From: Bacteroidota bacterium
Lineage (GTDB): Bacteria > Bacteroidota > Bacteroidia > Chitinophagales > Chitinophagaceae
Direction: 5' to 3'
Assembly (NCBI GenBank): GCA_018971025.1
Contig: JAGWVE010000008.1
Location: 1-55,022 of the forward strand
Length of the DNA stretch: 55,022 bases
Under the pieces are notes generated by a model, which saw nothing but the letters and a program-made list of their open reading frames with translations, was not told the origin of the DNA and did no database searches. The position numbers and the translations under genes were made by a program. Position 1 is the stretch's first letter. Each line of letters starts with the position of its first letter. This document shows positions 1 to 8,537 of the stretch, in pieces.

Positions 1-585
1 ACCACCAATCCGGTTCAGCAGGACGCATACATTCAGGCGGCTACTAAAAAAGGATATACCGTTGTTAAAATGGAAACCCTCGTAGACTCGGCTTTCATTA
101 ACAATATGGAAATGAAATGGGAGAATGTAACTTTTGTAAGAGTTGACGCGGATATCGTTGATAATTTAATTGACAAGCAGGAGTCTAACGAATCTGTGCT
201 TAGTAAAGACGACGCCGAAAAATTAAAGGAGCTATTTAATCTACAAATTGCAGATTTACACGTTACCACAGAGGTTAAAGGCTTAAGTGCTGATAGCGCA
301 CCGGTGGTGGCTACTAGGCCAGAATTTATGCGCCGTATGAAAGATATGGCCGGCGTAGGTGGAGGTATGACTGCGTTTTATGCGCAAATGCCGGATGAAG
401 TAACCTTAACGGTTAATGGTAATCATCCAATTTATCAGACCCTATTAAAAGAAGGCAACGCGGAGCTACAAAAAAGTCAGGTGCGTAATTTAGCAGATCT
501 AGCTTTACTATCTCAGGGGTTATTAAAAGGGAATGATTTAACCAACTTCATTAATAGAAGCGTAGATCTATTACAAAATAAATAA
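1..585 (+). CDS. htpG: Chaperone protein HtpG (Hsp90), C-terminal part, 5' truncated by window edge
   Basis: The frame is open from base 1 and ends with TAA at 583-585, giving 194 residues of a protein that begins outside the window. The first visible residues, TTNPVQQDAYIQAATKKGY, match the region of bacterial Hsp90 just before the C-terminal dimerisation domain, and the rest (ending near SVDLLQNK) fits that domain. HtpG is a cytosolic ATP-dependent chaperone; its ATPase and middle domains would lie upstream. An internal ATG at position 70 is not the true start, because the homologous reading frame continues upstream of it. The gene converges on recJ with a 20 bp gap and no obvious hairpin terminator. 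Confidence 0.9.
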   Translation, partial: TTNPVQQDAYIQAATKKGYTVVKMETLVDSAFINNMEMKWENVTFVRVDADIVDNLIDKQESNESVLSKDDAEKLKELFNLQIADLHVTTEVKGLSADSAPVVATRPEFMRRMKDMAGVGGGMTAFYAQMPDEVTLTVNGNHPIYQTLLKEGNAELQKSQVRNLADLALLSQGLLKGNDLTNFINRSVDLLQNK

Positions 586-605
586 GCGTAATTTAAAAAG
601 CGCGG

Positions 606-2303
606 TTAAGCACTTAAGCGAAGGTCAATCATTTTGAGCTGAATGGTTTTTTCATTATTCCATTCATTTTCGTCGAGTGTAAAAACAATATCTAATGGCT
701 GATTCATTTGTAGCAATGCAAATTTATCAGCCATTTTAAATCCTATTCCTGTAAGTGTAATACCGTTTTGTTGTAATACAAACCGGATATGCTGCTCTTT
801 TACAATTTTTGAGTAGCTCGTATTGTTGACGCCTCTTGCAATAAACACAGGCTTCATATTTTCGGGACCAAAAGGTTCCATCTGCGACAAAATATTATAA
901 AACCCTTGGTTGATTTCTGTAAAAGAAATAGGTGCGTCAATAACAATCTCTGGAATGAGTAAGTCGTCGGTAATTTGAGCTGCAACAGCTGCTTCAAATG
1001 CCGCCGCAAAAGCAGGAACCTTCTCCGGAAGCAGGGTCATACCGGCGGCGGCAAAATGCCCACCATAGCCAATTAAATGTTCGCGGCAAGCATGTATGGC
1101 TTCATATAAATTAAAGCCAACCACACTGCGTGCGCTGCCTGCAGCAATATCTCCACTTTTGGTTAACACAATCGTGGGTCTATAATAGGTTTCTATCAGT
1201 CTACTCGCTACAATACCTACCACACCTTTATGCCAGCTTTCTTGGTATACAAAAGTTGTTTTTTTACCCGTATGCGATGGGTCGTTGATAATTTGAGCGA
1301 GGGCGTCTTCTGTAATACTGCTATCTGCTTCACGTCTATCTAAATTATCAGACTGGAGCATTTGTGCAAATTCTAGTGCCTTGGTAGCGTCTTTTTCAAT
1401 AAATAATTGCACAGCTTTTTTTGCATCATCCATTCGGCCAGCAGCATTGATGCGCGGCGCTATTACAAATACCAAATTGGTTAAGAGCATTTTTTTCTCA
1501 ACCTTAGAAAGTTGGAGTAATGCTTTTATGCCAGGGCATGGATTTTGATTTACTTTTTCAAGTCCGTAGTAGGCTAAAATTCTATTCTCGCCAGTGAGTG
1601 GTACAATGTCTGCAGCTATTGCTGTGGCTGCTAAATCTAAATAGTCTAGATAGCTGGATGCGGGTAAGTCTAATTTTTGCGCTAGCGCCATCATTAATTT
1701 AATCCCCACGCCACAACCACATAGTTCTTTGTATGGGTAAGGGCAATCAATTTGTTTGGGATTTAAAATAGCAACAGCAGGAGGTAATATAGGGTCTGGT
1801 AAGTGGTGATCACACACAATAAAATCAACACCTAATGTTTTTGCATACGCAATAAGATCGGTAGATTTTATACCGCAGTCTAGAGATACAATTAAAGTAC
1901 AACCTGTTTCTTTGGCGTAATCGATTCCCATTTTAGAAACACCGTATCCTTCTTTGTAACGGTGCGGAATGTAATAATCAGTATTATCATGAATGCCACA
2001 AATAAACTGATACATGCTTGCCACCGCTGTGGTTCCATCAACATCGTAATCGCCAAAAACAAGTATTCTTTCGTTTGTGTCACGTGCCGTTAAAATGCGG
2101 GCAACCGCTTTGTCCATGTCTTTCATGAGCCAAGGATCATGTAGGTCCGACAGCTGGGGTCTGAAAAAGCTTTTTGCAACGTCAAAGGTTTCGATACCCC
2201 TTGCTACTAATATGCTACAAATGGTTTTATTGATAGACAAGGCGGCTTGTAAGGCCTCCGTTTTGACTGCATCGGATGCTACTATCGTCCACCTTTTTTC
2301 CAT
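606..2303 (-). CDS. recJ: Single-stranded-DNA-specific exonuclease RecJ
   Basis: The 565-residue protein carries the DHH phosphoesterase motifs of RecJ: GDYDVDG (D85, D87, D89), LDCG (D142) and the signature DHH at residues 165-167. The DHHA1 part has the GGH motif (GGHFAAAGM). RecJ degrades single-stranded DNA 5' to 3' in recombination and mismatch repair, using Mn/Mg held by these acidic and His residues. Length is normal for the family. The ATG at 2301-2303 shares one base with the stop codon of the upstream polyprenyl synthase (TAATG), so the two genes are probably cotranscribed and translationally coupled. All catalytic motifs look intact. Confidence 0.95.
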   Translation of the reverse strand: MEKRWTIVASDAVKTEALQAALSINKTICSILVARGIETFDVAKSFFRPQLSDLHDPWLMKDMDKAVARILTARDTNERILVFGDYDVDGTTAVASMYQFICGIHDNTDYYIPHRYKEGYGVSKMGIDYAKETGCTLIVSLDCGIKSTDLIAYAKTLGVDFIVCDHHLPDPILPPAVAILNPKQIDCPYPYKELCGCGVGIKLMMALAQKLDLPASSYLDYLDLAATAIAADIVPLTGENRILAYYGLEKVNQNPCPGIKALLQLSKVEKKMLLTNLVFVIAPRINAAGRMDDAKKAVQLFIEKDATKALEFAQMLQSDNLDRREADSSITEDALAQIINDPSHTGKKTTFVYQESWHKGVVGIVASRLIETYYRPTIVLTKSGDIAAGSARSVVGFNLYEAIHACREHLIGYGGHFAAAGMTLLPEKVPAFAAAFEAAVAAQITDDLLIPEIVIDAPISFTEINQGFYNILSQMEPFGPENMKPVFIARGVNNTSYSKIVKEQHIRFVLQQNGITLTGIGFKMADKFALLQMNQPLDIVFTLDENEWNNEKTIQLKMIDLRLSA

Positions 2304-3265
2304 TAATATTTTCTATCGGTTGTATACCTTACTAGTTCTTCAAGTGCTTCGCGAACTTCGGAAGGAGGGAAGCTGTGAAGTATTTCAAGCGCCTCATCTC
2401 TAAAGGCAAACATTTTACCTGTTGCATAGTTTATGCCGCCAAATTTTTCTACTGCATCTAGAACAAAATCAACTTTATCTTTTTGGGTATTTTGATTTTT
2501 GATGATGTAGATAATTTTTTTACGCAGTGCTGCGTCGCAATTGTTAAGCGTATAAATAAGTGGCAGCGTTAGTTTTTTTTCTTTGATATCATTACCCGTG
2601 GGTTTACCAATGGATTGGTTGCTGTAATCAAAGAGGTCATCTTTTATTTGAAAAGCCATACCCACTTTTTCTCCAAAGAGGCGCATTTTTTCGATGGCGT
2701 CATCATTGTCAAAAGTAGTAGAAGCGCCCGCTGCACAAGATGATGCCAAAAGCGAAGCAGTTTTGCCGCCTATAATTTCGTAATAAATAGATTCGTCTAA
2801 ATTGAGTTTGCGCGATTTTTCTAATTGCAATAATTCGCCTTCACTCATGAGTCTTACGGCAGTAGAAAGAATTTGTAAAACGCGGTGGTCTTTATTATCT
2901 AGAGAAAGTAAAAGGCCTTTAGAAAGCAAATAGTCGCCAACTAAAACAGCAATTTTATTTTTCCATAAAGCATTGATCGAAAAAAAACCCCTGCGTTCAT
3001 TTGCTTCGTCTACCACATCATCATGAACAAGTGTTGCGGTATGTAATAGTTCAACCAAAGAAGCTGCACGGTATGATGCATCATTAATGTCGCCACCTAA
3101 TTTAGCGCTGAGTAACACAAACATAGGACGCAGTTGTTTGCCTTTTCGGCGCACAATGTATTGCATGATGCGGTCTAGGAGCGCAACCCTGCTTTTTACG
3201 GCTTCCCTAAAATGAACCTCAAAAAGGTCTAATTCTTTTGATATAACTTTCTTGGCTAGTTCCAT
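2303..3265 (-). CDS. Polyprenyl (trans-isoprenyl) diphosphate synthase, IspB type
   Basis: This 320-residue protein has both aspartate-rich motifs of trans-polyprenyl synthases: DDVVD at residues 82-86 (first motif) and DDLFD at 209-213 (second motif), with GKQLRP near residue 42 for IPP binding. Such enzymes elongate allylic diphosphates with IPP in the cytosol. In Bacteroidota the usual product is the menaquinone side chain, but chain length cannot be read from sequence. The ATG at 3265 lies about 14 nt from a TATATTGC element at 3279-3286 on the minus strand, a likely -7 box. It overlaps recJ by one base and appears to lead that two-gene operon. Confidence 0.9.
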   Translation of the reverse strand: MELAKKVISKELDLFEVHFREAVKSRVALLDRIMQYIVRRKGKQLRPMFVLLSAKLGGDINDASYRAASLVELLHTATLVHDDVVDEANERRGFFSINALWKNKIAVLVGDYLLSKGLLLSLDNKDHRVLQILSTAVRLMSEGELLQLEKSRKLNLDESIYYEIIGGKTASLLASSCAAGASTTFDNDDAIEKMRLFGEKVGMAFQIKDDLFDYSNQSIGKPTGNDIKEKKLTLPLIYTLNNCDAALRKKIIYIIKNQNTQKDKVDFVLDAVEKFGGINYATGKMFAFRDEALEILHSFPPSEVREALEELVRYTTDRKY

Positions 3266-3278
3266 TGTTTACAGGGCT

Positions 3279-3286
3279 GCAATATA
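3279..3286 (-). promoter_or_regulatory. Putative -7 element of the polyprenyl synthase/recJ operon
   Basis: Read on the minus strand the bases are TATATTGC, one T short of the Bacteroidota -7 consensus TAnnTTTG and followed by C as at most other promoters here. It lies 14 nt upstream of the ATG. No clear -33 TTTG is seen, so this is a tentative call. Confidence 0.4.
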
Positions 3287-3425
3287 GCCAGGATTGGGCA
3301 GAATTTAACGAACAAAAAGCAGCGAAATGCGTTAGTACTGCCTCTAAGTAAGGTAATTGTCTGCGTATTTACACTTTTAACAATGTCTAAAGCATAGATA
3401 GTTCCAGGATCTATCATATTTAGAG

Positions 3426-3433
3426 TAATTTTG
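3426..3433 (+). promoter_or_regulatory. Putative -7 promoter element of the OmpA-family gene
   Basis: TAATTTTG matches the Bacteroidota -7 consensus TAnnTTTG exactly and ends 23 nt before the ATG at 3457. The 191 bp gap to the divergent polyprenyl synthase gene holds no other recognisable element; a good -33 TTTG at 19-21 bp spacing was not found. Confidence 0.5.
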
Positions 3434-3456
3434 TATTATCATTAATTTAATAAGTT

Positions 3457-4980
3457 ATGGCAAGTAAGAAAGTTGTTTTAATGGGCACACTAGCACTCCT
3501 AGTAAGTACCATTGGTTTCGCACAAACAGATTTTGGTTGGGATTGGAGAGACTCTTCTAAAGTAGCGGTTAAAAACCAGCCTCAACGCAATGAGTTTATC
3601 AATAACGTATACCCTTACCCTGCAAAGCCACGCAATCAGTGGGAATTAGGGTTTGGACTTGGTATTGCTACCATGTCTGCAGATGTTAAATCTAAGCCAG
3701 GATTTGGCGGTTCCGTATCTGTACGTAAAGCATTAAGTCATACTTTTTCGTTGCGTGCAAGTATCGCAGATTTAAATAGTTCCGGCGAGCCTAACACTTA
3801 CCAGCTTACTCAAAATAGAGTGCCATTTAAAACCAAAACGCGTCAACTAGGTGTAGATGTTATCGCGTCTCTTAATACGCTTAATTATTACAGAGGCAAC
3901 CCTAAAACAAATGTGTATGTTTTAGCTGGATATACACTTTCTGGCTCTAAAGTATTATACAAAACAGCAACCCCTGGTGCACAGGCAGGTGGCTACCGCA
4001 TATTTTATGGTTTAGGTGAGCCTGGTAGCGACGAAGGTTTATTAACCACTGGTTTAGGTGCTACCGTTAATGGCCGAAAGTCATACGCCATTTACAATAG
4101 CTTTAGCGCCGGTGCTGGTATATCCTTTAAACTTAGTGATGTTGTTAGCGTAGGTCTAGAGCAGCGATTTACGTTTGCTGCTTCTGGTTACGATTATTTA
4201 GATGCAGTAAAAGCAGGCAATAGCAATGATTATATCGGACAAACATCTGCAAGAATCAATATTAACTTAGGTGACCGTTCTAGAAAAGTAGCGCCGCTTT
4301 GGTGGCTTAACCCTAACAATTATTTATACCAAGAAATCAACGCGCCTAAGCATATGAAACTACCTAAGGTTAAATTACCGGACGTAGACAATGATGGTGT
4401 AACAGATCAGTTTGACCTAGAGCCTAATACACCAGCTGGTGTTGCAGTAGATGCGCACGGCAGAGCAAAAGACACAGATGGTGATGGTGTTCCAGATTAT
4501 AAAGACAAAGAGCTTATTACCCTTCAATCTTGTTTCCCTGTAAACAATGATGGCGTAGGTACTTGTCCTGAGCCTGCATGTTGCAAAGAAGTAAAAGAAA
4601 TGGTATCGGGCTTAAAAACAAATAGCGGATCACTTTGCCAAATTGGCGAATTGTCTACTATTGTTTTTGATAAAAATAAAAACAAACTTTCTAAAGAAGC
4701 TACTGAAACACTTGCAACACTTGCTGCTAAAATAAATGCAAACCCAAGTTGTAATATTCGCGTAACGGGTTATGGCTACACGTCAAAATCTGCACAACAA
4801 TTAAGTTGGGAACGCGTAACAGCTGTTATCAAATACCTAACCGAAAAACAAGGTATTTCAGAGAGCAGATTTATATTTAACGCTGGCGCAGTAGGTAATG
4901 AACTACTTGTTAGTTTGTTTGGTACCGACGAAGTAGGAACGGGTGCTGCAACAGCTCCGCATCCTGAATTAAAAAAATAA
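3457..4980 (+). CDS. OmpA-family outer-membrane protein with TSP type 3 calcium-binding repeats
   Basis: The 507-residue protein starts with a signal peptide (residues 1-22, cleavage near FA-QT). Residues about 60-275 look like a membrane beta-barrel with alternating aromatic strands. Residues 309-349 hold two aspartate-rich thrombospondin type 3 motifs (DVDNDGVTDQFD and DTDGDGVPDYKD) that bind calcium. Residues about 397-480 form an OmpA-like peptidoglycan-associated domain. A Cys cluster (C359, C370, C375, C376, C394, C432) may form disulfides. The OmpA domain keeps the Arg of the LSxxR helix (R453), but the Asp that normally contacts diaminopimelate appears to be Tyr441. It is a stand-alone gene with its own promoter and terminator, probably linking outer membrane and cell wall. 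Confidence 0.85.
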   Translation: MASKKVVLMGTLALLVSTIGFAQTDFGWDWRDSSKVAVKNQPQRNEFINNVYPYPAKPRNQWELGFGLGIATMSADVKSKPGFGGSVSVRKALSHTFSLRASIADLNSSGEPNTYQLTQNRVPFKTKTRQLGVDVIASLNTLNYYRGNPKTNVYVLAGYTLSGSKVLYKTATPGAQAGGYRIFYGLGEPGSDEGLLTTGLGATVNGRKSYAIYNSFSAGAGISFKLSDVVSVGLEQRFTFAASGYDYLDAVKAGNSNDYIGQTSARININLGDRSRKVAPLWWLNPNNYLYQEINAPKHMKLPKVKLPDVDNDGVTDQFDLEPNTPAGVAVDAHGRAKDTDGDGVPDYKDKELITLQSCFPVNNDGVGTCPEPACCKEVKEMVSGLKTNSGSLCQIGELSTIVFDKNKNKLSKEATETLATLAAKINANPSCNIRVTGYGYTSKSAQQLSWERVTAVIKYLTEKQGISESRFIFNAGAVGNELLVSLFGTDEVGTGAATAPHPELKK

Positions 4981-5010
4981 GGTTCGAGAAAATTTTAGAT
5001 ACAATGCAAA

Positions 5011-5035
5011 ATGCCCCGCGTAGCGGGGCATTTTT
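5011..5035 (+). terminator. Rho-independent terminator after the OmpA-family gene
   Basis: ATGCCCCGC (5011-5019) pairs perfectly with GCGGGGCAT (5023-5031) around a GTA loop and is followed by a T-run. It lies 30 nt after the stop codon at 4980. Confidence 0.9.
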
Positions 5036-5088
5036 GTTAAATAGGATCAGTGATGTTGTGTTGCGGCTTGATTGGTTTTTTGGGGCTC

Positions 5089-5150
5089 GCGAAATTTTTT
5101 TATTGCGCGCGAATTTTTTCTATTGCGCGCGAAGCGCGCAATAGCTTTTT
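5089..5150. repeat. Tandem GCGCGAA/TTTTTT repeat ending in a GC-rich hairpin
   Basis: Two near copies of a ~20 bp unit of the form CGCGAA-T(6)-TATTG follow each other from 5089. The last copy runs into a perfect inverted repeat, CTATTGCGCGC (5120-5130), loop GAA, GCGCGCAATAG (5134-5144), followed by CTTTTT. It sits between two converging genes, so it may be a back-up terminator for the plus strand or a structured intergenic repeat. A related CGCGAAAA/TTTTCGCG element occurs at 50615-50645. Confidence 0.6.
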
Positions 5151-5159
5151 AAAAAAATC

Positions 5160-5819
5160 TTAGCTCACTAAATTTAAATGCAGCTCGCCAAAATTTTGAA
5201 GCGAAGAAATTTTTAAATCTGCGGCGCCAAAACGTTCGTCTTTTTGTTGGGTAACATGCGGCACAATCACACATTTCATGCGTGCTGCTTTAGCGGCAAC
5301 GAGTCCATTAAAGGAGTCTTCGAAGCAAAGACAGTGCGTTGGGTGGGAGCCGAGCATGTTTGCGCAGTTAAGGTAAACTTGTGGGTGGGGTTTGCCGTAA
5401 GGTAAGTCTTCTGCAGATGCAGCGGCTTGTATATAGGGTCCAATGCCAGTCATTTTTACCACAAGTTCAATTAGTTCTGGTGGTGAAGAAGTAGCAAGTC
5501 CAATCTTAAAATTTCGTTTGTGAAAAAAGTCAAAAATATAAGCAACACCTGGCATCACTTTTCCGGTAGACTCTATTTTTTGTAGTACCAATTCTACAAT
5601 CTTTTTTTCTACCACTTTTAACTCGGTATCGCCAATATTAAAATAGTTAAACCACCATTGTACAAATTCTTTTGTCCTTAATCCTGTGGTTGATTTGTAT
5701 TGTTCTTCCGTTAAATTAACGCCATATAATTTAAATACTTCAGCAGCTGCGTCGTTCCATAAAGGCTCACTGTCTACAAGTAATCCATCAATGTCAAATA
5801 TTACAGTATCTAATTGCAT
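5160..5819 (-). CDS. HAD-superfamily hydrolase, beta-phosphoglucomutase / hexitol-phosphatase (YniC/HxpB) type
   Basis: This 219-residue protein begins with the HAD nucleophile motif FDIDGLLVDSEPLW (D9 nucleophile, D11 acid/base). It continues with LATSS (motif II), KPHPQVY (motif III Lys) and CFEDSFNGLVAAKAA (motif IV). The SEPLW variant is typical of YniC/HxpB-like sugar-phosphate phosphatases, although beta-phosphoglucomutases look similar. Substrate cannot be fixed from sequence. A TACTTTTG -7 box at 5837-5844 lies 17 nt upstream of the ATG on the minus strand. The downstream region holds the GCGCGAA repeat. Confidence 0.85.
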   Translation of the reverse strand: MQLDTVIFDIDGLLVDSEPLWNDAAAEVFKLYGVNLTEEQYKSTTGLRTKEFVQWWFNYFNIGDTELKVVEKKIVELVLQKIESTGKVMPGVAYIFDFFHKRNFKIGLATSSPPELIELVVKMTGIGPYIQAAASAEDLPYGKPHPQVYLNCANMLGSHPTHCLCFEDSFNGLVAAKAARMKCVIVPHVTQQKDERFGAADLKISSLQNFGELHLNLVS

Positions 5820-5836
5820 GCTGCTAATTTAAGACA

Positions 5837-5844
5837 CAAAAGTA
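5837..5844 (-). promoter_or_regulatory. Putative -7 promoter element of the HAD phosphatase gene
   Basis: TACTTTTG on the minus strand matches TAnnTTTG exactly, 17 nt before the ATG at 5819. No convincing -33 element was found. Confidence 0.5.
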
Positions 5845-5917
5845 TGCCTACCGCCTTAGAATTAGACCTAAACGCCTATAATTTTAAACAAATGCATGGC
5901 AATTTGGTTACATTCCT

Positions 5918-5946
5918 TATTTTGCATCACTTGATTAACGTGATGC
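5918..5946 (+). promoter_or_regulatory. Putative -7 box and 5'-leader hairpin of the PlsC-like gene
   Basis: TATTTTGC (5918-5925) resembles the -7 box with one T missing. It is followed at once by an inverted repeat GCATCAC (5924-5930) / GTGATGC (5940-5946) that ends one base before the ATG at 5948. The hairpin could hide the start codon or act as an operator. Confidence 0.35.
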
Positions 5947-5947
5947 C

Positions 5948-6715
5948 ATGAAATTAATAGATCGTTTTAGACATATTCGGGTGATTCGCACGGTGTTATA
6001 TGCGGTGGTTGGTTTTATCACATATCCAGGACTTGTTTTAATAAACAAAGTAAAAATTGAAGGCACCGAAAATTTATTTAACCTGCCTAAAAAGAATGTT
6101 TTATTTGTTAGCAATCACCAGACCTATTTTGCGGATGTCATTGCTTTTGTACATATTTTTTGTGCCGTAAAATGGAGAAAGCATAACCGCCTTGGCCTCC
6201 CTTTTTATTTACTCAATCCATTTACCAATGTGTATATGGTGGCAGCCGCCGAAACCATGAATGCCAACTGGCTTACTAAATTATTTAAACTTTGCGGAAC
6301 GCTTACGGTAAAAAGAACATGGCGTGCCGAAGGAAAAGACGTATCAAGAGAAAGAGATGCAGCAGATACACAAAAAATAGATCAAGCATTAAATCATAGT
6401 TGGGTGATTACGTTTCCGCAAGGAACAACAAAACCGTTTGCACCGGGTCGTAAAGGCACGGCGCATATTATCAAAAATAATCAGCCCGTAGTTATTCCCG
6501 TTGTGATAAATGGATTTTGGAGAGCTTTTGATAAAAAGGGACTCAGCTTTAAAAAAATGGGCACCATGTTATCGGTTCGTTTTAAAGAGCCCATGGTTAT
6601 TGATTATACCGCTCCAGTAGAAGAAATACTTTCTCAAGTAATGGACGCTATCGAACAAAGCAAAGAGTATATGCTAAAGGGTAGACATCACGTATTAGCG
6701 CAACTAGAAAAGTAA
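5948..6715 (+). CDS. PlsC-like 1-acyl-sn-glycerol-3-phosphate acyltransferase family protein
   Basis: The 255-residue protein has the glycerolipid acyltransferase block NHQTYFAD. His57 and Asp63 are five residues apart (HX5D) rather than the common HX4D. The second block reads FPQGTT at 156-161 where most family members have FPEGT. A hydrophobic stretch at residues 14-34 probably anchors it to the inner membrane. The family transfers acyl groups to lysophosphatidic acid or related lipids. The unusual motif spacing and Glu-to-Gln change mean the exact acceptor is uncertain, and it could be a specialised lipid acyltransferase. It is divergent from the HAD gene. Confidence 0.75.
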   Translation: MKLIDRFRHIRVIRTVLYAVVGFITYPGLVLINKVKIEGTENLFNLPKKNVLFVSNHQTYFADVIAFVHIFCAVKWRKHNRLGLPFYLLNPFTNVYMVAAAETMNANWLTKLFKLCGTLTVKRTWRAEGKDVSRERDAADTQKIDQALNHSWVITFPQGTTKPFAPGRKGTAHIIKNNQPVVIPVVINGFWRAFDKKGLSFKKMGTMLSVRFKEPMVIDYTAPVEEILSQVMDAIEQSKEYMLKGRHHVLAQLEK

Positions 6716-6762
6716 GCGCAACAATTACTTACGCAACAGTTGCAAGTACAATCATCAAAAAA

Positions 6763-7278
6763 TTAATCTTTAATAAATAGCGCCTTTAATTCATTGGCGT
6801 CGTCTGGCTTCATTTTCCCTGCAAGAATCAAGCGAAGCTGTCTGCGTCTGAGGGCTCCGTCAAATAATCTTTTTTCCAAATCGGTTTCTGGAATTAATTG
6901 TGGAACCGCAGTAGGTCTATTACTGGGGTCTAATGCAACAAATGTAAAATAGGCTTCGTTACTTTCGTATTTTTCTTTTTTCTGTAAATCTTCACCCCAC
7001 ACTTTTACATAAATTTCCATAGAGGTAGTAAAAGCTCTACATACATGTGCTTCAATGTGTACGATATTGCCTAGCTTAATGGGATTTTTAAAACTGATAT
7101 TATCTACAGAAGCGGTCATGCTAGGGAGGTTGCAATGTTTTCCTGCAGCCATGCCAGATGCAATATCCATCCAGTACATGAGGCGCCCTCCCATTAAATT
7201 ACCAAAAGTGTTGGTGTCGTTTGGAAGTACCAGTTCGTTCATTACTATAAAACTCTCGCTTGCTTTTTTGGCCTCCAT
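6763..7278 (-). CDS. Acyl-CoA thioesterase, hotdog fold (YciA/BACH type)
   Basis: The protein of 171 residues shows the hotdog acyl-CoA hydrolase signature LPNDTNTFGNLMGG (residues 18-31) followed by YWMDIASG with the likely catalytic Asp38. Such cytosolic enzymes hydrolyse medium- and long-chain acyl-CoAs to free fatty acid and CoA. The frame is open further upstream to an ATG at 7308, but an exact -7 box TACCTTTG lies at 7297-7304 on the same strand, so transcription should begin downstream of that codon. The ATG at 7276-7278 (MEAKKASESF) is therefore preferred. It is transcribed away from the converging PlsC-like gene. Confidence 0.85.
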   Translation of the reverse strand: MEAKKASESFIVMNELVLPNDTNTFGNLMGGRLMYWMDIASGMAAGKHCNLPSMTASVDNISFKNPIKLGNIVHIEAHVCRAFTTSMEIYVKVWGEDLQKKEKYESNEAYFTFVALDPSNRPTAVPQLIPETDLEKRLFDGALRRRQLRLILAGKMKPDDANELKALFIKD

Positions 7279-7296
7279 AGTTGTAGGTTTAGAATG

Positions 7297-7304
7297 CAAA
7301 GGTA
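7297..7304 (-). promoter_or_regulatory. Putative -7 promoter element of the acyl-CoA thioesterase gene
   Basis: TACCTTTG followed by C on the minus strand is an exact TAnnTTTG match, 18 nt upstream of the ATG at 7278. Its position decides the start, because the alternative ATG at 7308 would be upstream of the transcript. Confidence 0.6.
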
Positions 7305-7348
7305 ACAAAGCCTATTGGTATTTTGTTCGTAGATGTTTAATCATGCTA

Positions 7349-8446
7349 CTAAATTACAACATGCTCTAGTGTTTGTAAATAGGCAGGATCAACATCCGCG
7401 CCAATGCCAGGCTCATTGGTAAGTTCTAAATGCATACCTGTATACTTGGCGCCCCCAATTACGGGATCAATTTTATGTCCAAGTAAACAGGTGTCTAAAT
7501 CGTAAAACTTAATATTGTCTAAGCTCATGGCAACATGCACTTTCGCACTTAAGGCAACCCGACTTTCAAGCATGCCACCCATCATACAAGGGATGCCTGC
7601 TGCTTCAGCAATTTTGTTTATGGCAAGTGCTTCTTTTATGCCGCCACTTTTTGCAAATTTTATATTGATAGAAGCGCATGCTTTGCTTGCAATGATGCGC
7701 TCTGCATCATAATGCGTGTAAACACTTTCGTCGGCCATGATGGGTATCGGAGAAATCTTGCAAAGTGCAGGTAATAAATGATCATTAAATGTGCGCATAG
7801 GTTGTTCGCAAAACTGAATATCAAATGCGGCAAGTCCAGTAAGCGCAGTTACTGCGTCATTGTATGACCAGCCCTGATTGGCGTCTATGCGAAGCACAAT
7901 GTTTGGACCAACTGCTGCTCTGATTTTTTGAATGCGTTCAATATCTGTAACCGGATCTTTGCCTAATTTAACTTTAATCATGCGCACGCCATCAGATACA
8001 AATTTTGTAGCAGTTGCTGCCATGTTTTGTGGTGTATCTATACCAATCGTTAAATCACTTTCAATTTCTTTTATGGATCCCCCTAAATACTTGTACAACG
8101 GAAGGCCTGCATGCTTAGCAGCTAAATCGTAAAGCGCTAGATCAAAAGCACTTTTAGCAGTAAAATTGCGCGCCGTATATACATCAAGTTCTGCAAGTCT
8201 AGCGTCTATGTCTAATGCATTTTTATGTTTCCAAATAGCTGCAAAATCTTTTGCCATTTCATAACAAGTAGCTTGTGTTTCCCCAACAATCATGGGAAAA
8301 GCAGAACATTCACCAATGCCTATATGCCCTGTATTGGTATGCACGCGAATTAAAATGTTTTGAGCAAAATGCATAGTGCCTGTTGCAATGGTAAACGGCA
8401 CCATTGGAATCGAATATTTATAGACCTCTATTTTTAAAATTTCCAT
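7349..8446 (-). CDS. Dipeptide epimerase (L-Ala-D/L-Glu epimerase type), enolase superfamily
   Basis: The 365-residue protein starts at ATG 8444-8446 (MEILKIEVYKYSIPM); an extended frame to 8653 has no family similarity. It shows the muconate-lactonising-type motifs: KVK (K158, K160), metal ligands D188, E214 and D239, the second catalytic lysine K263 (NIKFAKSGG), and the DLD motif (D316, D318) diagnostic for dipeptide epimerases. These enzymes interconvert L-Ala-D-Glu and L-Ala-L-Glu, feeding recycled peptidoglycan peptides into catabolism. Specificity for other dipeptides is possible. It is divergent from the SDR gene across a 91 bp gap. Confidence 0.88.
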   Translation of the reverse strand: MEILKIEVYKYSIPMVPFTIATGTMHFAQNILIRVHTNTGHIGIGECSAFPMIVGETQATCYEMAKDFAAIWKHKNALDIDARLAELDVYTARNFTAKSAFDLALYDLAAKHAGLPLYKYLGGSIKEIESDLTIGIDTPQNMAATATKFVSDGVRMIKVKLGKDPVTDIERIQKIRAAVGPNIVLRIDANQGWSYNDAVTALTGLAAFDIQFCEQPMRTFNDHLLPALCKISPIPIMADESVYTHYDAERIIASKACASINIKFAKSGGIKEALAINKIAEAAGIPCMMGGMLESRVALSAKVHVAMSLDNIKFYDLDTCLLGHKIDPVIGGAKYTGMHLELTNEPGIGADVDPAYLQTLEHVVI

Positions 8447-8537
8447 AGCCCAATTTCTGCAATTATTTAATACGGCCCTTATTTTATTGAGTGGCAAACA
8501 AAACAGCCCATGTCTTGTTATACTCAAAAACAAAGTC

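Noticed and set aside
2077-2403. 108-codon plus-strand open frame
   Set aside because: It crosses the recJ/polyprenyl synthase junction in antisense and has no promoter or family similarity.
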